NCBI RefSeq assembly: GCF_022678625.1 | Contig: NZ_JALBYQ010000004.1 | Location: 372,001-436,000 of the forward strand | From: Aliiroseovarius subalbicans | GTDB lineage: Bacteria > Pseudomonadota > Alphaproteobacteria > Rhodobacterales > Rhodobacteraceae | DNA length: 64,000 nucleotides | Direction: 5' to 3' | Part shown: positions 11,448-20,247 of the stretch, in pieces | Layout: the number at the start of each line of letters is the position of its first letter | How positions within the stretch are numbered: the stretch's first letter is position 1 | Program-made: the position numbers and the translations under genes | Notes under the pieces: model-generated | What the model saw: the letters and a program-made list of their open reading frames with translations, nothing else | What the model was told of the DNA's origin: nothing | Database searches by the model: none

Positions 11448-12647
11448 ATGGAAAACCGATCAGCTTTGTGGTTCATCCTGGCGACCATCCTTCTGGATGC
11501 GATCGGCGTGGGCATCGTGTTTCCCATCATGCCGGACTTGATGGAACGGGTCGGGGCAAGCTCGACCGCCAACGGGGCGGTCTGGGGGGGTGTCCTGATG
11601 GCGTCTTATGCCGCCATGCAGTTCCTGTTCTCTCCGATTATTGGTGGTATCTCGGACGCGGTCGGGCGTCGGCCAGTGCTGTTGCTTGCGCTTGTGACCC
11701 TGACCGTGGACTACGTGATCATGGCGCTAGCCACGACGTTTTGGATGCTTCTGGTCGGACGGTTGCTGGCGGGGGTCGCAGGCGCGACCTATATCACCGC
11801 GACGGCCTATCTCGCAGACATCTCGACGCCTGAGAAACGCGCGGCGAATTTCGGGCTGATCGGGGCGACCTTCGGGATCGGGTTCGTCATGGGGCCGGTG
11901 ATTGGAGGGGTCGCAGCGGGCTGGCATATCACCGCTCCGTTCTGGTTGGCCGCTGTGTTGGCCGGGCTGAACGTGGTCTTTGGCTTGTTTGTCCTGCCCG
12001 AAAGCCTGCCATCGGCCAAACGCCGGCCATTCCGCCGCCGCGATCTGAACCCGTTTTCCTCGATATCAGACGCGTTCCGGCTGCCTGGCTTGGCGCTGCC
12101 GCTGACCCTGTTGTTTCTGTTCGAGTTTGCCAACATGGTCTATCCTACGCTGTGGGCGTTCTGGACCCGCGAAGTGTTTGGCTGGAGCGCGGCGATGATC
12201 GGCCTGACCCTTGCGGCCTATGGCATTGCGATCACCTTCACCCAAGGCGTGGTTCTGCAACGCATGCTGCCGCGGCTGGGGGAATGGCGCACGTTGATCT
12301 TCGCCATGTTGTGTTCGGTGGTCGCCCTGATTGCCTTCGGCTTTCTCGCCTCGGTTCTGGCGATGGTCGTGTTCATCTTCGTGGCAGCCCTGGCCGACAT
12401 GGCGCCGCCGACGATGACTGCGATGATGTCGAACCAGGTTCCTGAGGATCGTCAGGGTCTATTGCAAGGTGTGATTGCCTCACTTGGGTCGATTGCAGCA
12501 GTGATTGCGCCAATGATCCTGACCTTTACGTTCAACCTATTTGCCGCGCCAGAGGCATCGCTATACCTGCCCGGTGCACCGTTCCTGTTGAGTGGCTTGA
12601 TGATCGCCATCACCCTGCCGCTTTACTGGCGCCTGAAACCCACCTGA
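11448..12647 (+). CDS. MFS transporter of the TCR/Tet type
   Basis: Twelve-helix major facilitator of 399 aa, of the drug:H+ antiporter family that includes TetA. Seen: helix 1 beginning ALWFILATILLDAIGVGIVF with the conserved Asp, the loop 2-3 signature GGISDAVGRRPVLL and, after helix 4, VAGATYITATAYLADI, close to the DHA1 motif C region. A GTG 12 bases upstream is an alternative start; I prefer the ATG at 11448. The substrate cannot be told from sequence, so tetracycline resistance should not be assumed. Stands alone between the atp terminator and an H-type lectin gene. Confidence 0.85.
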   Translation: MENRSALWFILATILLDAIGVGIVFPIMPDLMERVGASSTANGAVWGGVLMASYAAMQFLFSPIIGGISDAVGRRPVLLLALVTLTVDYVIMALATTFWMLLVGRLLAGVAGATYITATAYLADISTPEKRAANFGLIGATFGIGFVMGPVIGGVAAGWHITAPFWLAAVLAGLNVVFGLFVLPESLPSAKRRPFRRRDLNPFSSISDAFRLPGLALPLTLLFLFEFANMVYPTLWAFWTREVFGWSAAMIGLTLAAYGIAITFTQGVVLQRMLPRLGEWRTLIFAMLCSVVALIAFGFLASVLAMVVFIFVAALADMAPPTMTAMMSNQVPEDRQGLLQGVIASLGSIAAVIAPMILTFTFNLFAAPEASLYLPGAPFLLSGLMIAITLPLYWRLKPT

Positions 12648-12713
12648 ACGCTTGCACGCTTTGCGGGATTCAGGCCATTCTGAAACCGGGATGGAAAACA
12701 AGGAACCTTCGGA

Positions 12714-13067
12714 ATGCGACGGTTGAGAACGCATAGGCTTGGGGTCGATCAGGGCAGTCAGGTGCTGTTTTCGGACTTCGAACATGATGGTGAGATGTGG
12801 ACCGGTGAAGGCCCACGCGAATTTCGCCATGCGGTGATGTTCGCCGACGGGGGCTTTGCTGACACACCGTTGGTGCAGGTTGGCATGTCAATGTGGGACA
12901 TCGATCAAAAAACCAACCAGCGCGTTGATATTTCAGCGGAAAACGTATCTCGGCTTGGGTTTGAAATCGTGTTCCGCACCTGGGGGGATACCCGGGTTGC
13001 ACGTGTCCGCGCGGACTGGATCGCGATGGGCGAGGTCGAGGATGAGGACGACTGGGCGCTTTACTAA
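12714..13067 (+). CDS. H-type lectin domain protein
   Basis: A small 117-aa protein of which residues 37-103 match the H-type lectin fold (family first known from Helix pomatia agglutinin and Dictyostelium discoidins): HAVMFADGGFADTPLVQVG, then a central strand with RVDISAENVSRLGFEIVF and the closing ADWIAMGE. The family binds sugars such as N-acetylgalactosamine. There is no signal peptide or membrane segment, so how it leaves the cell, if it does, is unclear. The acidic C-terminus ends EVEDEDDWALY. It lies 66 bp after the MFS gene and is convergent with prs. The biological role is unknown. Confidence 0.75.
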   Translation: MRRLRTHRLGVDQGSQVLFSDFEHDGEMWTGEGPREFRHAVMFADGGFADTPLVQVGMSMWDIDQKTNQRVDISAENVSRLGFEIVFRTWGDTRVARVRADWIAMGEVEDEDDWALY

Positions 13068-13091
13068 ACGCCCGATTCCACGCCTGTCAGC

Positions 13092-14105
13092 TCAGGAATA
13101 CATGCCTTCGTAGAGCGGCTCCAACGTGCCGTGATCGAAGAGCGAGGACACGCTTGTGCCACCCCAGATGTTCAGGATCGCCTGGGCGAACATTGGCGCG
13201 GTGGGCACGATGCGGATGTTCGGCGCAGCCTTGACCTCGTCCGTCGGCTGGATCGAATCCGTGATGACCAGGCTTTTCATGACCGAGTTCTTGACCCGCT
13301 CGACTGCCGGACCGGACATGACACCGTGGGTGATATAGGAATGCACTTCGGTGGCGCCGTGTTCCATCAGGACTTCGGCGGCTTTGCACAGGGTGCCAGC
13401 GGTGTCGCAGATGTCGTCGACGATGATGCAGCGTTTGCCGGTCACGTCGCCGATCACGATCATCTCCGCAATTTCGCCGGGCTTCTCACGGCGCTTGTCG
13501 ACGATCGCCAGGGGCGCGTTGATGCGCTTGGCCAGCTCGCGCGCCCGCGCCACGCCGCCCACGTCGGGCGAGATGACCATCACGTCATCCATATTGTCCT
13601 TGAAATGGTGTTTGATATCCAGCGCGAAGATCGGGCTGGCATAAAGGTTGTCGACCGGGATGTCGAAGAACCCCTGAATCTGGGCTGCATGGAGGTCCAT
13701 CGTTAGCACGCGTTCGATGCCCGACTTACCGATCATGTTGGCGACCAGCTTGGCGGAAATCGGTGTGCGGGCCTTGGTGCGCCGATCCTGACGGGCATAG
13801 CCGAAATAGGGGATCACGGCGGTCATGCGTGCGGCGGACGACCGGCGCAGCGTGTCCGAGATGATCAGAAGCTCCATCAAGTTGTCGTTGGCCGGGTTTG
13901 AGGTCGGCTGGATGATGAACATGTCCTCGCCGCGCACGTTCTCATAGACTTCGACGAAGATCTCGCCGTCGTTGAAACGTTCAACCCGCGCATCGACCAG
14001 ACCCATGGCGGTTCCGCGGTGCATCGACATGCGTTTGGCGACCCCTTCCGCAAGCGGGCGGTTGGCATTGCCGGAAATCAGTTTCGGTTCGGTGATGGAA
14101 GGCAT
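13092..14105 (-). CDS. prs: Ribose-phosphate pyrophosphokinase
   Basis: Makes PRPP from ribose-5-phosphate and ATP for purine, pyrimidine, His and Trp synthesis. With the start at [20 protein letters not shown] the product is 337 aa, the usual alphaproteobacterial length. Seen: the flexible loop [16 protein letters not shown] (near 100), [20 protein letters not shown], and the PRPP-binding motif DDICDTAGT near 235. A frame extending 30 codons upstream exists but has no homologous character. Convergent with the lectin gene, divergent from the isomerase gene. Confidence 0.96.
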   Translation of the reverse strand: MPSITEPKLISGNANRPLAEGVAKRMSMHRGTAMGLVDARVERFNDGEIFVEVYENVRGEDMFIIQPTSNPANDNLMELLIISDTLRRSSAARMTAVIPYFGYARQDRRTKARTPISAKLVANMIGKSGIERVLTMDLHAAQIQGFFDIPVDNLYASPIFALDIKHHFKDNMDDVMVISPDVGGVARARELAKRINAPLAIVDKRREKPGEIAEMIVIGDVTGKRCIIVDDICDTAGTLCKAAEVLMEHGATEVHSYITHGVMSGPAVERVKNSVMKSLVITDSIQPTDEVKAAPNIRIVPTAPMFAQAILNIWGGTSVSSLFDHGTLEPLYEGMYS

Positions 14106-14212
14106 GGCAGCAGGTCCCCGGGGCAGTTCTGAGTGACAGAATCGTGACGTTGACACCCAATACCACCCAGATAGATTCCTTGAAACAGCCCGCACGCAAA
14201 CGGAGACCGAAT

Positions 14213-14812
14213 ATGGCCCATATTGACTACTTTTTCACCACGTTGTCCCCCTGGGCCTTTCTCGCCGGTCAAGAGCTTGAGGAAATCGCCGCGCGACACG
14301 GTGCGACGATCACCTACAAGCCACTGGATATTGCCGGGCTGTTTGCCCGGACCGGGGGCACGATGCCGGCAGACCGGCACCCTTCGCGGTTGGACTACCG
14401 CCTTCAGGAATTGCGGCGGCAGGCAAAGAAACGCGGGGTCGACTTGAACCCTAAACCACCTTTTTGGCCCACCAACGCGGCGCCTTCATCCTATGCCATA
14501 ATTGCGGCGCAGGCGGCGGGCGGGGGCGATTTGGGCGCGCTGGTGCATGGCATCATGCGGGCCTGCTGGATTGAGGGGCGAGATATTGCCCAAGACGACG
14601 TAATCCGCGACTGCTTGACGGCAGCGGGGTTCGACCCGGCACTTGCCGACAGCGGGCTTCTTGCCGGGGCCGAAACCTACGGCCGCAACCTGGAAGAGGC
14701 GGTGGCGGCTGGCGTGTTCGGCGCACCGTTCTATATCACCGATGGGGATGAACGGTTCTGGGGACAGGACCGCTTGGGCGATCTGGATGCGCATCTGTCC
14801 GGCGCGCTCTGA
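14213..14812 (+). CDS. 2-hydroxychromene-2-carboxylate isomerase family protein (DsbA-like fold)
   Basis: A 199-aa kappa-class GST / HCCA isomerase. [13 protein letters not shown] carries the Ser in the position where DsbA has its first Cys, so it is not an oxidoreductase; the conserved [10 protein letters not shown] follows near 163. Members act in aromatic breakdown or as glutathione-dependent isomerases, and the natural substrate here is unknown. The start follows CGGAGACCG. Its stop overlaps the start of the hydrolase gene by one base, which suggests a two-gene unit. Confidence 0.85.
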   Translation: MAHIDYFFTTLSPWAFLAGQELEEIAARHGATITYKPLDIAGLFARTGGTMPADRHPSRLDYRLQELRRQAKKRGVDLNPKPPFWPTNAAPSSYAIIAAQAAGGGDLGALVHGIMRACWIEGRDIAQDDVIRDCLTAAGFDPALADSGLLAGAETYGRNLEEAVAAGVFGAPFYITDGDERFWGQDRLGDLDAHLSGAL

Positions 14813-15609
14813 TGCCGCTTGAAACCGTGGCCGGTGCGACCACCTTTGTGTCGCGCAGCGGTTCGGGTGTGCGTCGTACCTTGTTCGTTCATTGCTCGCT
14901 GGCCCATTCCGGTGCTTGGCGCGGAGTAGAACGCCTGCTGACCCGCCAACTGGCCATGACCGCGCTTGATCTGCCCGGACACGGGCGCAGCGCAGATTGG
15001 GACGGGCAGGGCGATTACCAGGGGCAAGCCGCGCGCATCGTCGAGGCGTTGATCGACAGGCCGCTGGACCTTGTGGGCCACAGCTATGGTGCCACTATTG
15101 CGCTGCGGATCGCGCAACGCCACCCGGGCAAGGTGCGAAGCTTAACCCTGATCGAACCAGTGCTGTTCCACGCAGCCCGCGCGGCGCCGGAATACGCGGC
15201 ATACATGGATGGGATGAAGGATTTTGAGGCAGCCATTGAGGTTGGGGACCGCCCATTGGCCGCGCGTCTGTTCAACCGGGTCTGGGGTACCGGTCAGCCC
15301 TGGGATGCGATCCCCGAGCTGCAGCGTCAGGCGATGATCGACCGCATCCACCTGATCCCCGCCGGGGCGCCGGTGACAAACCACGATGTGAATGGACAGG
15401 CCGCTCCCGGCGCGCTTGAGGCTGTCGCCCTGCCGGTGCTGTTGATCGAAGGGTCGAAATCTCCGCCGATCATTTCCGCCGTGCACCGCGTGCTTGATGC
15501 GCGTCTGCCCGACACCCGTCGCGTCGTGGTTGCCGGGGCCGGGCACATGGTGCCAATCACGCATCCGAAGGCGGTTGCGGGAGAGCTGAAAGCGTTCCTG
15601 AAGCTGTGA
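14812..15609 (+). CDS. Alpha/beta hydrolase
   Basis: A 265-aa alpha/beta-hydrolase. Seen: nucleophile elbow GHSYGA with Ser91, DLPGHGRS after strand 4 and catalytic His245 in GAGHMVPITHP; the acid is probably the Asp/Glu in LLIEGSKS. No signal peptide, so cytoplasmic. It is coupled to the HCCA-isomerase gene (TGATG overlap), which hints at a joint role in breaking down a ring compound, but that is inference only. Convergent with the threonine aldolase gene, 10 bp apart. Confidence 0.85.
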   Translation: MPLETVAGATTFVSRSGSGVRRTLFVHCSLAHSGAWRGVERLLTRQLAMTALDLPGHGRSADWDGQGDYQGQAARIVEALIDRPLDLVGHSYGATIALRIAQRHPGKVRSLTLIEPVLFHAARAAPEYAAYMDGMKDFEAAIEVGDRPLAARLFNRVWGTGQPWDAIPELQRQAMIDRIHLIPAGAPVTNHDVNGQAAPGALEAVALPVLLIEGSKSPPIISAVHRVLDARLPDTRRVVVAGAGHMVPITHPKAVAGELKAFLKL

Positions 15610-15619
15610 GTTTTGCGGA

Positions 15620-16669
15620 TCAGCCGCGCGCAAGTTCCAGAAAACGATCAACATTCTCATTTGTGGTGGACCAGTCACAGACCATGCGCGCGGTCAGCAC
15701 TTCATTGGGGTCGTCGCCCTCAAGCGACCCCTCCCAGACATAGTATTTCGCGCCGGCCTCGTGCAGTTTTTTGTGCCCGGCCCGCGACCAACCGGCAAAG
15801 CCCATGTTGGCCTGCGGGTCATACAGATAGGCCGCGCCGTCGATCAGATTCAGGCCAGCGACCAGCCGGGCGTTGGCGGCGTTGGCCCTGCGGGCAAGGT
15901 CCATCCACAGCCCGTCATTGAGATAGCCCAGCATCTGCGCAGACAGGAACCGGTGTTTTGAGAACAGATGCGCCCCCCGTTTGCGGCGCAATTCAAATTC
16001 CCAGGCGCGTTTCGGATCGAACATCACGACCGCCTCGACCCCCATGCAGCCGTTCTTGGTGCCGCCCAGGCTGACCACGTCGACACCGGCCTGCCAGGTC
16101 ATCTCGGCGGGGCTGGCGTTGGTGGCGACCAGGGCGTTGGCGAACCGTGCGCCGTCCATATAAACCGGCAGGTCATAGTCTTTCGCAACCCGGGTCAGGG
16201 CTTGGATTTCAGCGACCGAATAGACCGTGCCGCGTTCGGTCACATTGGTCAGCGACACCGGTCCACGCTGCGGGCCATGCACACCGCGGCTTTCCTCGGC
16301 CTGGATAGATTTGCGCAGGGCGTCGGGGGACATCTTAGCATTGTCGGCCGGGACCAGGGTCAACTTGGCGCCGCCCATGTAGAATTCGGGCGCATTGCAT
16401 TCATCTTCGTGGATATGCGCCTCGGGGGTGCAGAACACCGTTTCCCAAGGGTTGGTCAGACTGGCCAGCGACAAGACATTGGCCGCGGTGCCGGTGGCGA
16501 CCAGGTAGACGGCCGCTTCTGGCGCCTCGAACACATCGCGCACCTGGTCGCGCACCTGCGTCATCAGGTCGTCGTCGCCATAGGGCGTCGCGTATCCGGT
16601 GTTGGCATCGGCAACCGCCTGCATGATCTGCGGGTGCACCGGGCCGGTATTGTCAGAGGCGAAAAACAT
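15620..16669 (-). CDS. ltaE: Low-specificity L-threonine aldolase
   Basis: PLP enzyme that splits L-threonine or allo-threonine to glycine and acetaldehyde. The 349-aa product starts MFFASDNTGPVHPQI, the normal N-terminus of the family. The PLP lysine is Lys205 in SLGGTKNGCMG, and MDGARFANAL (about 171-180) carries the Asp that contacts the pyridine nitrogen. EAHIHEDE near 83 has the stacking His. An upstream in-frame start adds 11 residues without family character. The start overlaps the stop of the upstream YcgN gene by one base. Confidence 0.9.
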   Translation of the reverse strand: MFFASDNTGPVHPQIMQAVADANTGYATPYGDDDLMTQVRDQVRDVFEAPEAAVYLVATGTAANVLSLASLTNPWETVFCTPEAHIHEDECNAPEFYMGGAKLTLVPADNAKMSPDALRKSIQAEESRGVHGPQRGPVSLTNVTERGTVYSVAEIQALTRVAKDYDLPVYMDGARFANALVATNASPAEMTWQAGVDVVSLGGTKNGCMGVEAVVMFDPKRAWEFELRRKRGAHLFSKHRFLSAQMLGYLNDGLWMDLARRANAANARLVAGLNLIDGAAYLYDPQANMGFAGWSRAGHKKLHEAGAKYYVWEGSLEGDDPNEVLTARMVCDWSTTNENVDRFLELARG

Positions 16670-17121
16670 CAGTGTGGCTCCTCGATCAGGTGATCTTCCC
16701 ATTCGTCTTCGGGGATTTCGAATTCGGGTATGGTCCAGCCCTGCACGCTGTGCCCACCCGCATGCATGCGGTCCGGGGATCCGGTCAGAAGCGGATGCCA
16801 GTCGGGCAGCGGCTTGCCCTCATGGCGCAAGCGATAGGCACAGGAGGCGGGCATGAAATAGGACGACGTTTCGATGTTCTCCGGTGTGAACACGATGCAT
16901 TCGGGCACGATGTTCAGGCGGATATCATACTGGGAACATTGGCAGGTTTCGTCATCCAGCAATTTGCAGGCAATGCGGGTGAAGACCACGCGACCGGTGT
17001 CCTCGTCCTCAAGCTTGTTCAGACAACACTTGCCGCAGCCATCGCAAAGCGCCTCCCATTCCGGGCGGGTCAATTTGGCAAGCGGCAGCTGCCAGAACTT
17101 GGGGCGAAGGGTGTTGGTCAT
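16669..17121 (-). CDS. YcgN/UPF0260 family cysteine-cluster protein
   Basis: A 150-aa member of the UPF0260 (YcgN) family of zinc- or iron-binding cysteine-cluster proteins. The signature CDGCGKCCLNKLED near residue 24 and later Cys residues (ACKLLDDETCQCSQY) form the cluster; the C-terminal part PDWHPLLTGSPDRMHAGGH is also typical. The function is not known. It is the first gene of a unit with ltaE (one-base overlap). Confidence 0.88.
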   Translation of the reverse strand: MTNTLRPKFWQLPLAKLTRPEWEALCDGCGKCCLNKLEDEDTGRVVFTRIACKLLDDETCQCSQYDIRLNIVPECIVFTPENIETSSYFMPASCAYRLRHEGKPLPDWHPLLTGSPDRMHAGGHSVQGWTIPEFEIPEDEWEDHLIEEPH

Positions 17122-17158
17122 CGACGCACTTTACGCAAGGATGACGGAAAGGGAAGGG

Positions 17159-18097
17159 TCACAATGCAGCAAGGATGTCGCGTGCGCGGGTGCAATCTGC
17201 GTCCATCTGGGCGATCAGGGCGTCCAGGCTGTCGAACACGGCTTCCGGGCGCAGGTAGTCCACCAAGGCGACCGAGATATGCTCCCCATAAATGTCGCCT
17301 TTGAAATCGAAGATGAAGCTTTCCAGGTTGGGCAGGTTTTCCCCAAACATCGGGCGCGTGCCCATGCTGGCCGCCCCGCCGTATTCACCTGCGTGGGGTC
17401 CGGTCAGAACTTCGACTTTCACCACGTAGACGCCGAACTTTGGCGGGTGCAGCCCTGCGATGGACAGGTTCGCGGTTGGATACCCCAGGTCGCGGCCCCG
17501 TTGGTCGCCGCGAATGACCTCTCCGTCGATCCGGTGCCAGTGGCCCAGCATGCGAGCCGCATCCCGCGGCAGGCCTTCCGTCAAGGCTGTGCGGATCGCG
17601 GTTGAGCTGACCTCGCCCACTTCGTCGGACATTAACGGCGCGATGGTGACGCCAAAGCCCAGGTTCCGACCCAATGCTTTGAGCCCATCGGGCGTGCCGG
17701 CGCGGTCCTTGCCAAAATGGAAATCCTCGCCTACGACCACGTGGGTCAGCCCCAGCCCCTCGGCGATCACGTCCTGCGCGAACTGGCGCGGGGTCAAGGC
17801 CGACAGGGTGTCGTTGAAGCTGAGCTCATAAAGGCGCGCAACCCCCAGTTTCTCCAACCGGTGTGCCCGTGTTTCGGCGTTCATCAGGCGAAAGGCGGGG
17901 GATGTCGGCGCGAAGTATTGGCGCGGATGCGGCTCAAACGTCATGACACCCAGCGGGGCACCGCTGTCGCGCGCCACCTTGCGCGCGATGTCGATCACAT
18001 ACTGGTGGCCCAGGTGGACGCCATCGAAATTGCCGATTGCGGCCGAGGCGCCGCGATCATCGGCCGTGGTGAATTGGTGGTCCCGGATGATGCGCAT
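17159..18097 (-). CDS. ribF: Bifunctional riboflavin kinase / FAD synthetase
   Basis: Makes FMN and then FAD from riboflavin. The N-terminal nucleotidyltransferase domain has GNFDGVHLGHQ (about 22-32) and MTFEPHPRQYF; the C-terminal kinase domain has the GYPTANL motif near residue 205 and a later ESFIFDF segment. 312 aa is normal. Upstream lie two tandem 22-bp palindromes that separate it from the MaoC hydratase gene on the same strand. Confidence 0.95.
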   Translation of the reverse strand: MRIIRDHQFTTADDRGASAAIGNFDGVHLGHQYVIDIARKVARDSGAPLGVMTFEPHPRQYFAPTSPAFRLMNAETRAHRLEKLGVARLYELSFNDTLSALTPRQFAQDVIAEGLGLTHVVVGEDFHFGKDRAGTPDGLKALGRNLGFGVTIAPLMSDEVGEVSSTAIRTALTEGLPRDAARMLGHWHRIDGEVIRGDQRGRDLGYPTANLSIAGLHPPKFGVYVVKVEVLTGPHAGEYGGAASMGTRPMFGENLPNLESFIFDFKGDIYGEHISVALVDYLRPEAVFDSLDALIAQMDADCTRARDILAAL

Positions 18098-18133
18098 GGG
18101 ATCGCCTTAGCCTTCTGTGAAAGACGGTGCAAA

Positions 18134-18155
18134 CAAACTTTTCTAGAAAAGTTTG
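18134..18155. repeat. Perfect 22-bp palindrome, copy 1
   Basis: CAAACTTTTCT is followed at once by its exact reverse complement, giving a 22-bp perfect palindrome in the gap between the maoC-like gene and ribF. Together with copy 2 it forms a tandem pair with the shared core TTTTCTnGAAAA. Transcribed, each copy would fold into a strong hairpin. Confidence 0.9.
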
Positions 18156-18161
18156 GCGGTG

Positions 18162-18183
18162 CTGAATTTTCTTGAAAATTCAG
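18162..18183. repeat. 22-bp palindrome, copy 2
   Basis: CTGAATTTTC-TT-GAAAATTCAG has 10-bp perfect arms. It starts 28 bp after copy 1, with the same length and the same TTTTCTnGAAAA core, but the outer bases differ in both arms in a matched way. It also lies 8 bases after the stop of the maoC-like gene (on the minus strand), so it may act as its terminator. Confidence 0.88.
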
Positions 18184-18190
18184 AGGGGAA

Positions 18191-18634
18191 TCAGTCAAAT
18201 TTGCGCGAAGGTGCCAAAACTTTCGCTTCACCCTTCAGAACCGGTTTGCCCTTGATTTTGCATTCGGTCTTCAGCGTCACGCGGCGTTTGGAATGGTCAA
18301 TGTCCATGACCGTGACCTCGGCCGTCACCACGTCACCAGGGCGCACCGGTGCCAGGAAAGTCAGGCTTTGGCCCATGTATACGGTGCCGTGGCCTGGCAG
18401 TTGTTCGCCGATCACCGCCGAGATCAGACCAGCGGTCAGCATGCCGTGGGCGATGCGGCCCTCAAAGATCGTTTCCTGGGCATAGTCTTCGTCCAGGTGA
18501 ACCGGATTCCGGTCGGTCGAGACCTCGGCAAACAGCTCAATGTCGCGGTCTGTGACCTCTTTGGTCAGATACCGCATCATGCCGATTTCCAAGTCTTCGA
18601 TGCAGATTGTGCCACGTGGCAGATTATCCAACAT
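18191..18634 (-). CDS. MaoC family (R)-specific enoyl-CoA hydratase
   Basis: A 147-aa single hot-dog-fold hydratase, similar to PhaJ. The catalytic segment TDRNPVHLD (near residue 40-48) has the Asp and His of the hydratase motif, and GRIAHGMLTAGLIS follows. It would hydrate trans-2-enoyl-CoA to (R)-3-hydroxyacyl-CoA, a link between fatty-acid oxidation and polyhydroxyalkanoate or branched-chain pathways. Between a HAD phosphatase gene and ribF on the same strand. A weak AGGA stands before the ATG. Confidence 0.9.
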   Translation of the reverse strand: MLDNLPRGTICIEDLEIGMMRYLTKEVTDRDIELFAEVSTDRNPVHLDEDYAQETIFEGRIAHGMLTAGLISAVIGEQLPGHGTVYMGQSLTFLAPVRPGDVVTAEVTVMDIDHSKRRVTLKTECKIKGKPVLKGEAKVLAPSRKFD

Positions 18635-18723
18635 CCGATCCTCCGGGTAATTAAAAGACGCCCATGCGCCCGATTAGGAAAGAATATTACTTTGCAGGCG
18701 CAGAAAATCAAGCCCCTTTTTCG

Positions 18724-19596
18724 TCATCTCAGAAAGCCGATAGAGAAGGTCGGGTTGACCATTTCCTTTTCTATAAAGTCACTTAGCGCCTCTGCGTCGG
18801 GCTGTCGCAGGGTTTTTGTTTCATCCGCGGCCAGACCGCCGGTTATAAACAGAGAATCGATGTCCTCGCCCTGCGCTCCGGCGATGTCGGTTTGGATGCC
18901 ATCTCCTACGGCCAAGATTCGGCTTGCTTCGACATCCTTGCCCAAAGCCGCAAGTCTGCGCCGCGACAAGTCGTAGATCGGCGGATGCGGTTTGCCGAAA
19001 TACAGGCTCACGCCACCCATTTCCGTGTAAAGCCGCGCAACACTCCCGGCGCACCATTCGCGGGACTCGCCTCGGTCCACCACGATGTCGGGATTGGCGC
19101 AGAGCAGTTTCAAGCCCTTTTGCTTGGCATACAGGAGCTGCGAACGCAGGTCGGACGGGTCGGCATGGGGATCAAACGGGCCGCAGCAGACGATGCCCTC
19201 GGCGTCCTCCAGCGCGACCTCCTGAATGCCCGCGGGGGTGTCGACCAGAGACAAAGGGTCGAAAAAGCTGCGGTCGTGTTGTTCCCCCATGAACCAGACC
19301 TTTTCACCCACAGCACCGGTGAACATTGCGACACGTGCCGAATCGCCCGAGGTCGCAATCGTGTCCCAGCAATCTTCGGGCAGGCCCATCTTTTCCAGCT
19401 GTCTTTGCACGCTGGCTCGGTGACGCGGCGCGTTTGTGACCAGTACAACGGTGCCGCCCTTGGCGCGAAATGCACGCAGTGCCTCGACCGCGTCGGGCAG
19501 GGGGCGCACACCGTCATGCACACAGCCCCAGAGGTCGCAAAACAGGGCGTCATAGGGGGCAGAGATCTCGGCAAGCGATTGGACGATCTTGGTCAT
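18724..19596 (-). CDS. TIGR01459-type HAD superfamily hydrolase (NagD-like)
   Basis: A 290-aa HAD phosphatase of the alphaproteobacterial NagD-like subgroup. Motif I is seen as ALFCDLWGCVHDG with the nucleophile Asp, motif II as VLVTNAPR and motif III/IV as LAVGDGIQTDIAGA. The first Asp+2 position is Trp rather than the usual Asp, as in this subgroup. I start at MTKIVQSLAEISAPYDALF; the longer frame adds 32 residues that look untranslated. Substrate unknown, possibly a sugar or nucleotide phosphate. Confidence 0.87.
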   Translation of the reverse strand: MTKIVQSLAEISAPYDALFCDLWGCVHDGVRPLPDAVEALRAFRAKGGTVVLVTNAPRHRASVQRQLEKMGLPEDCWDTIATSGDSARVAMFTGAVGEKVWFMGEQHDRSFFDPLSLVDTPAGIQEVALEDAEGIVCCGPFDPHADPSDLRSQLLYAKQKGLKLLCANPDIVVDRGESREWCAGSVARLYTEMGGVSLYFGKPHPPIYDLSRRRLAALGKDVEASRILAVGDGIQTDIAGAQGEDIDSLFITGGLAADETKTLRQPDAEALSDFIEKEMVNPTFSIGFLR

Positions 19597-19736
19597 GGGG
19601 GCCTCGTGAACACGGGAATACACTGCCGCCTTTATCGCAGCATGACCCCGGCTGCGACAACAAAGACAATCGCCGGGGCGTGAAAACCGCATTACCGATT
19701 GCAGCGATACAGTCCGAATACAAGCCGGAGGTCGCC

Positions 19737-20165
19737 ATGCAAGGTCTGACGAAACGCGAATTATTATTGATGGGGGGCGCGGCTACGCTTGGCCTTGCGG
19801 GTCTGCGCCCGGCGTTGGCCGAGGGTCAGGCCGGGCCGCGCTATGCCCATGCTTTCGTAACGGTAGAGCAGATGAAAGCTGCGAATGCACTGATCGTCGA
19901 CATTCGTCGACCAGAGGAATGGCAACAGACCGGCGTAATTGACGGCGCGCGCCTGGTTACCTTCAAGGACCCCGCAAGCTTCCTGTCTGAGGTGGGACCA
20001 GAGCTGACAGACGGTCGTCCGCTGGTTCTGATCTGTCGGACCGGCAACCGCACCCAAGCCGCCGCAAGCGCGCTTCTGGGTCGGATCCCCAACGCGATCG
20101 TGTCCGCCGAGGGCGGCATGTTCAAGTTGATGGCGCTGGGATACCAGACCGTGCGCCCGGGCTGA
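19737..20165 (+). CDS. Exported rhodanese-like protein
   Basis: A 142-aa protein with a signal peptide (1-28, TKRELLLMGGAATLGLAG, then ALAEG) and one rhodanese domain. The active-site loop LICRTGNRT contains Cys100, so sulfur transfer is possible. The peptide has KR before the hydrophobic stretch rather than the RR of a clear Tat signal. Such small periplasmic rhodaneses may handle thiosulfate or act in redox control; the partner is unknown. Convergent with the pyrophosphatase gene, with a shared bidirectional terminator between them. Confidence 0.85.
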   Translation: MQGLTKRELLLMGGAATLGLAGLRPALAEGQAGPRYAHAFVTVEQMKAANALIVDIRRPEEWQQTGVIDGARLVTFKDPASFLSEVGPELTDGRPLVLICRTGNRTQAAASALLGRIPNAIVSAEGGMFKLMALGYQTVRPG

Positions 20166-20194
20166 TTGGCCGCAATCGCAACCACAAAAAAATC

Positions 20195-20230
20195 AAAAGG
20201 CCCCGCCGGATCGCTCTGGCGGGGCCTTCT
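20195..20230. terminator. Bidirectional terminator between rhodanese and ppaC genes
   Basis: Stem AAGGCCCCGCC / GGCGGGGCCTT with a 10-base loop. A-rich sequence on the left and TTCTTT on the right let it work on both strands. Confidence 0.88.
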
Positions 20231-20247
20231 TTATTAGTCGAACCGGA

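Noticed and set aside
11448-12647. Possible tetracycline resistance gene.
   Set aside because: The TCR/Tet signature is shared by many MFS pumps of unknown substrate, and there is no mobile-element context or TetR regulator beside it.
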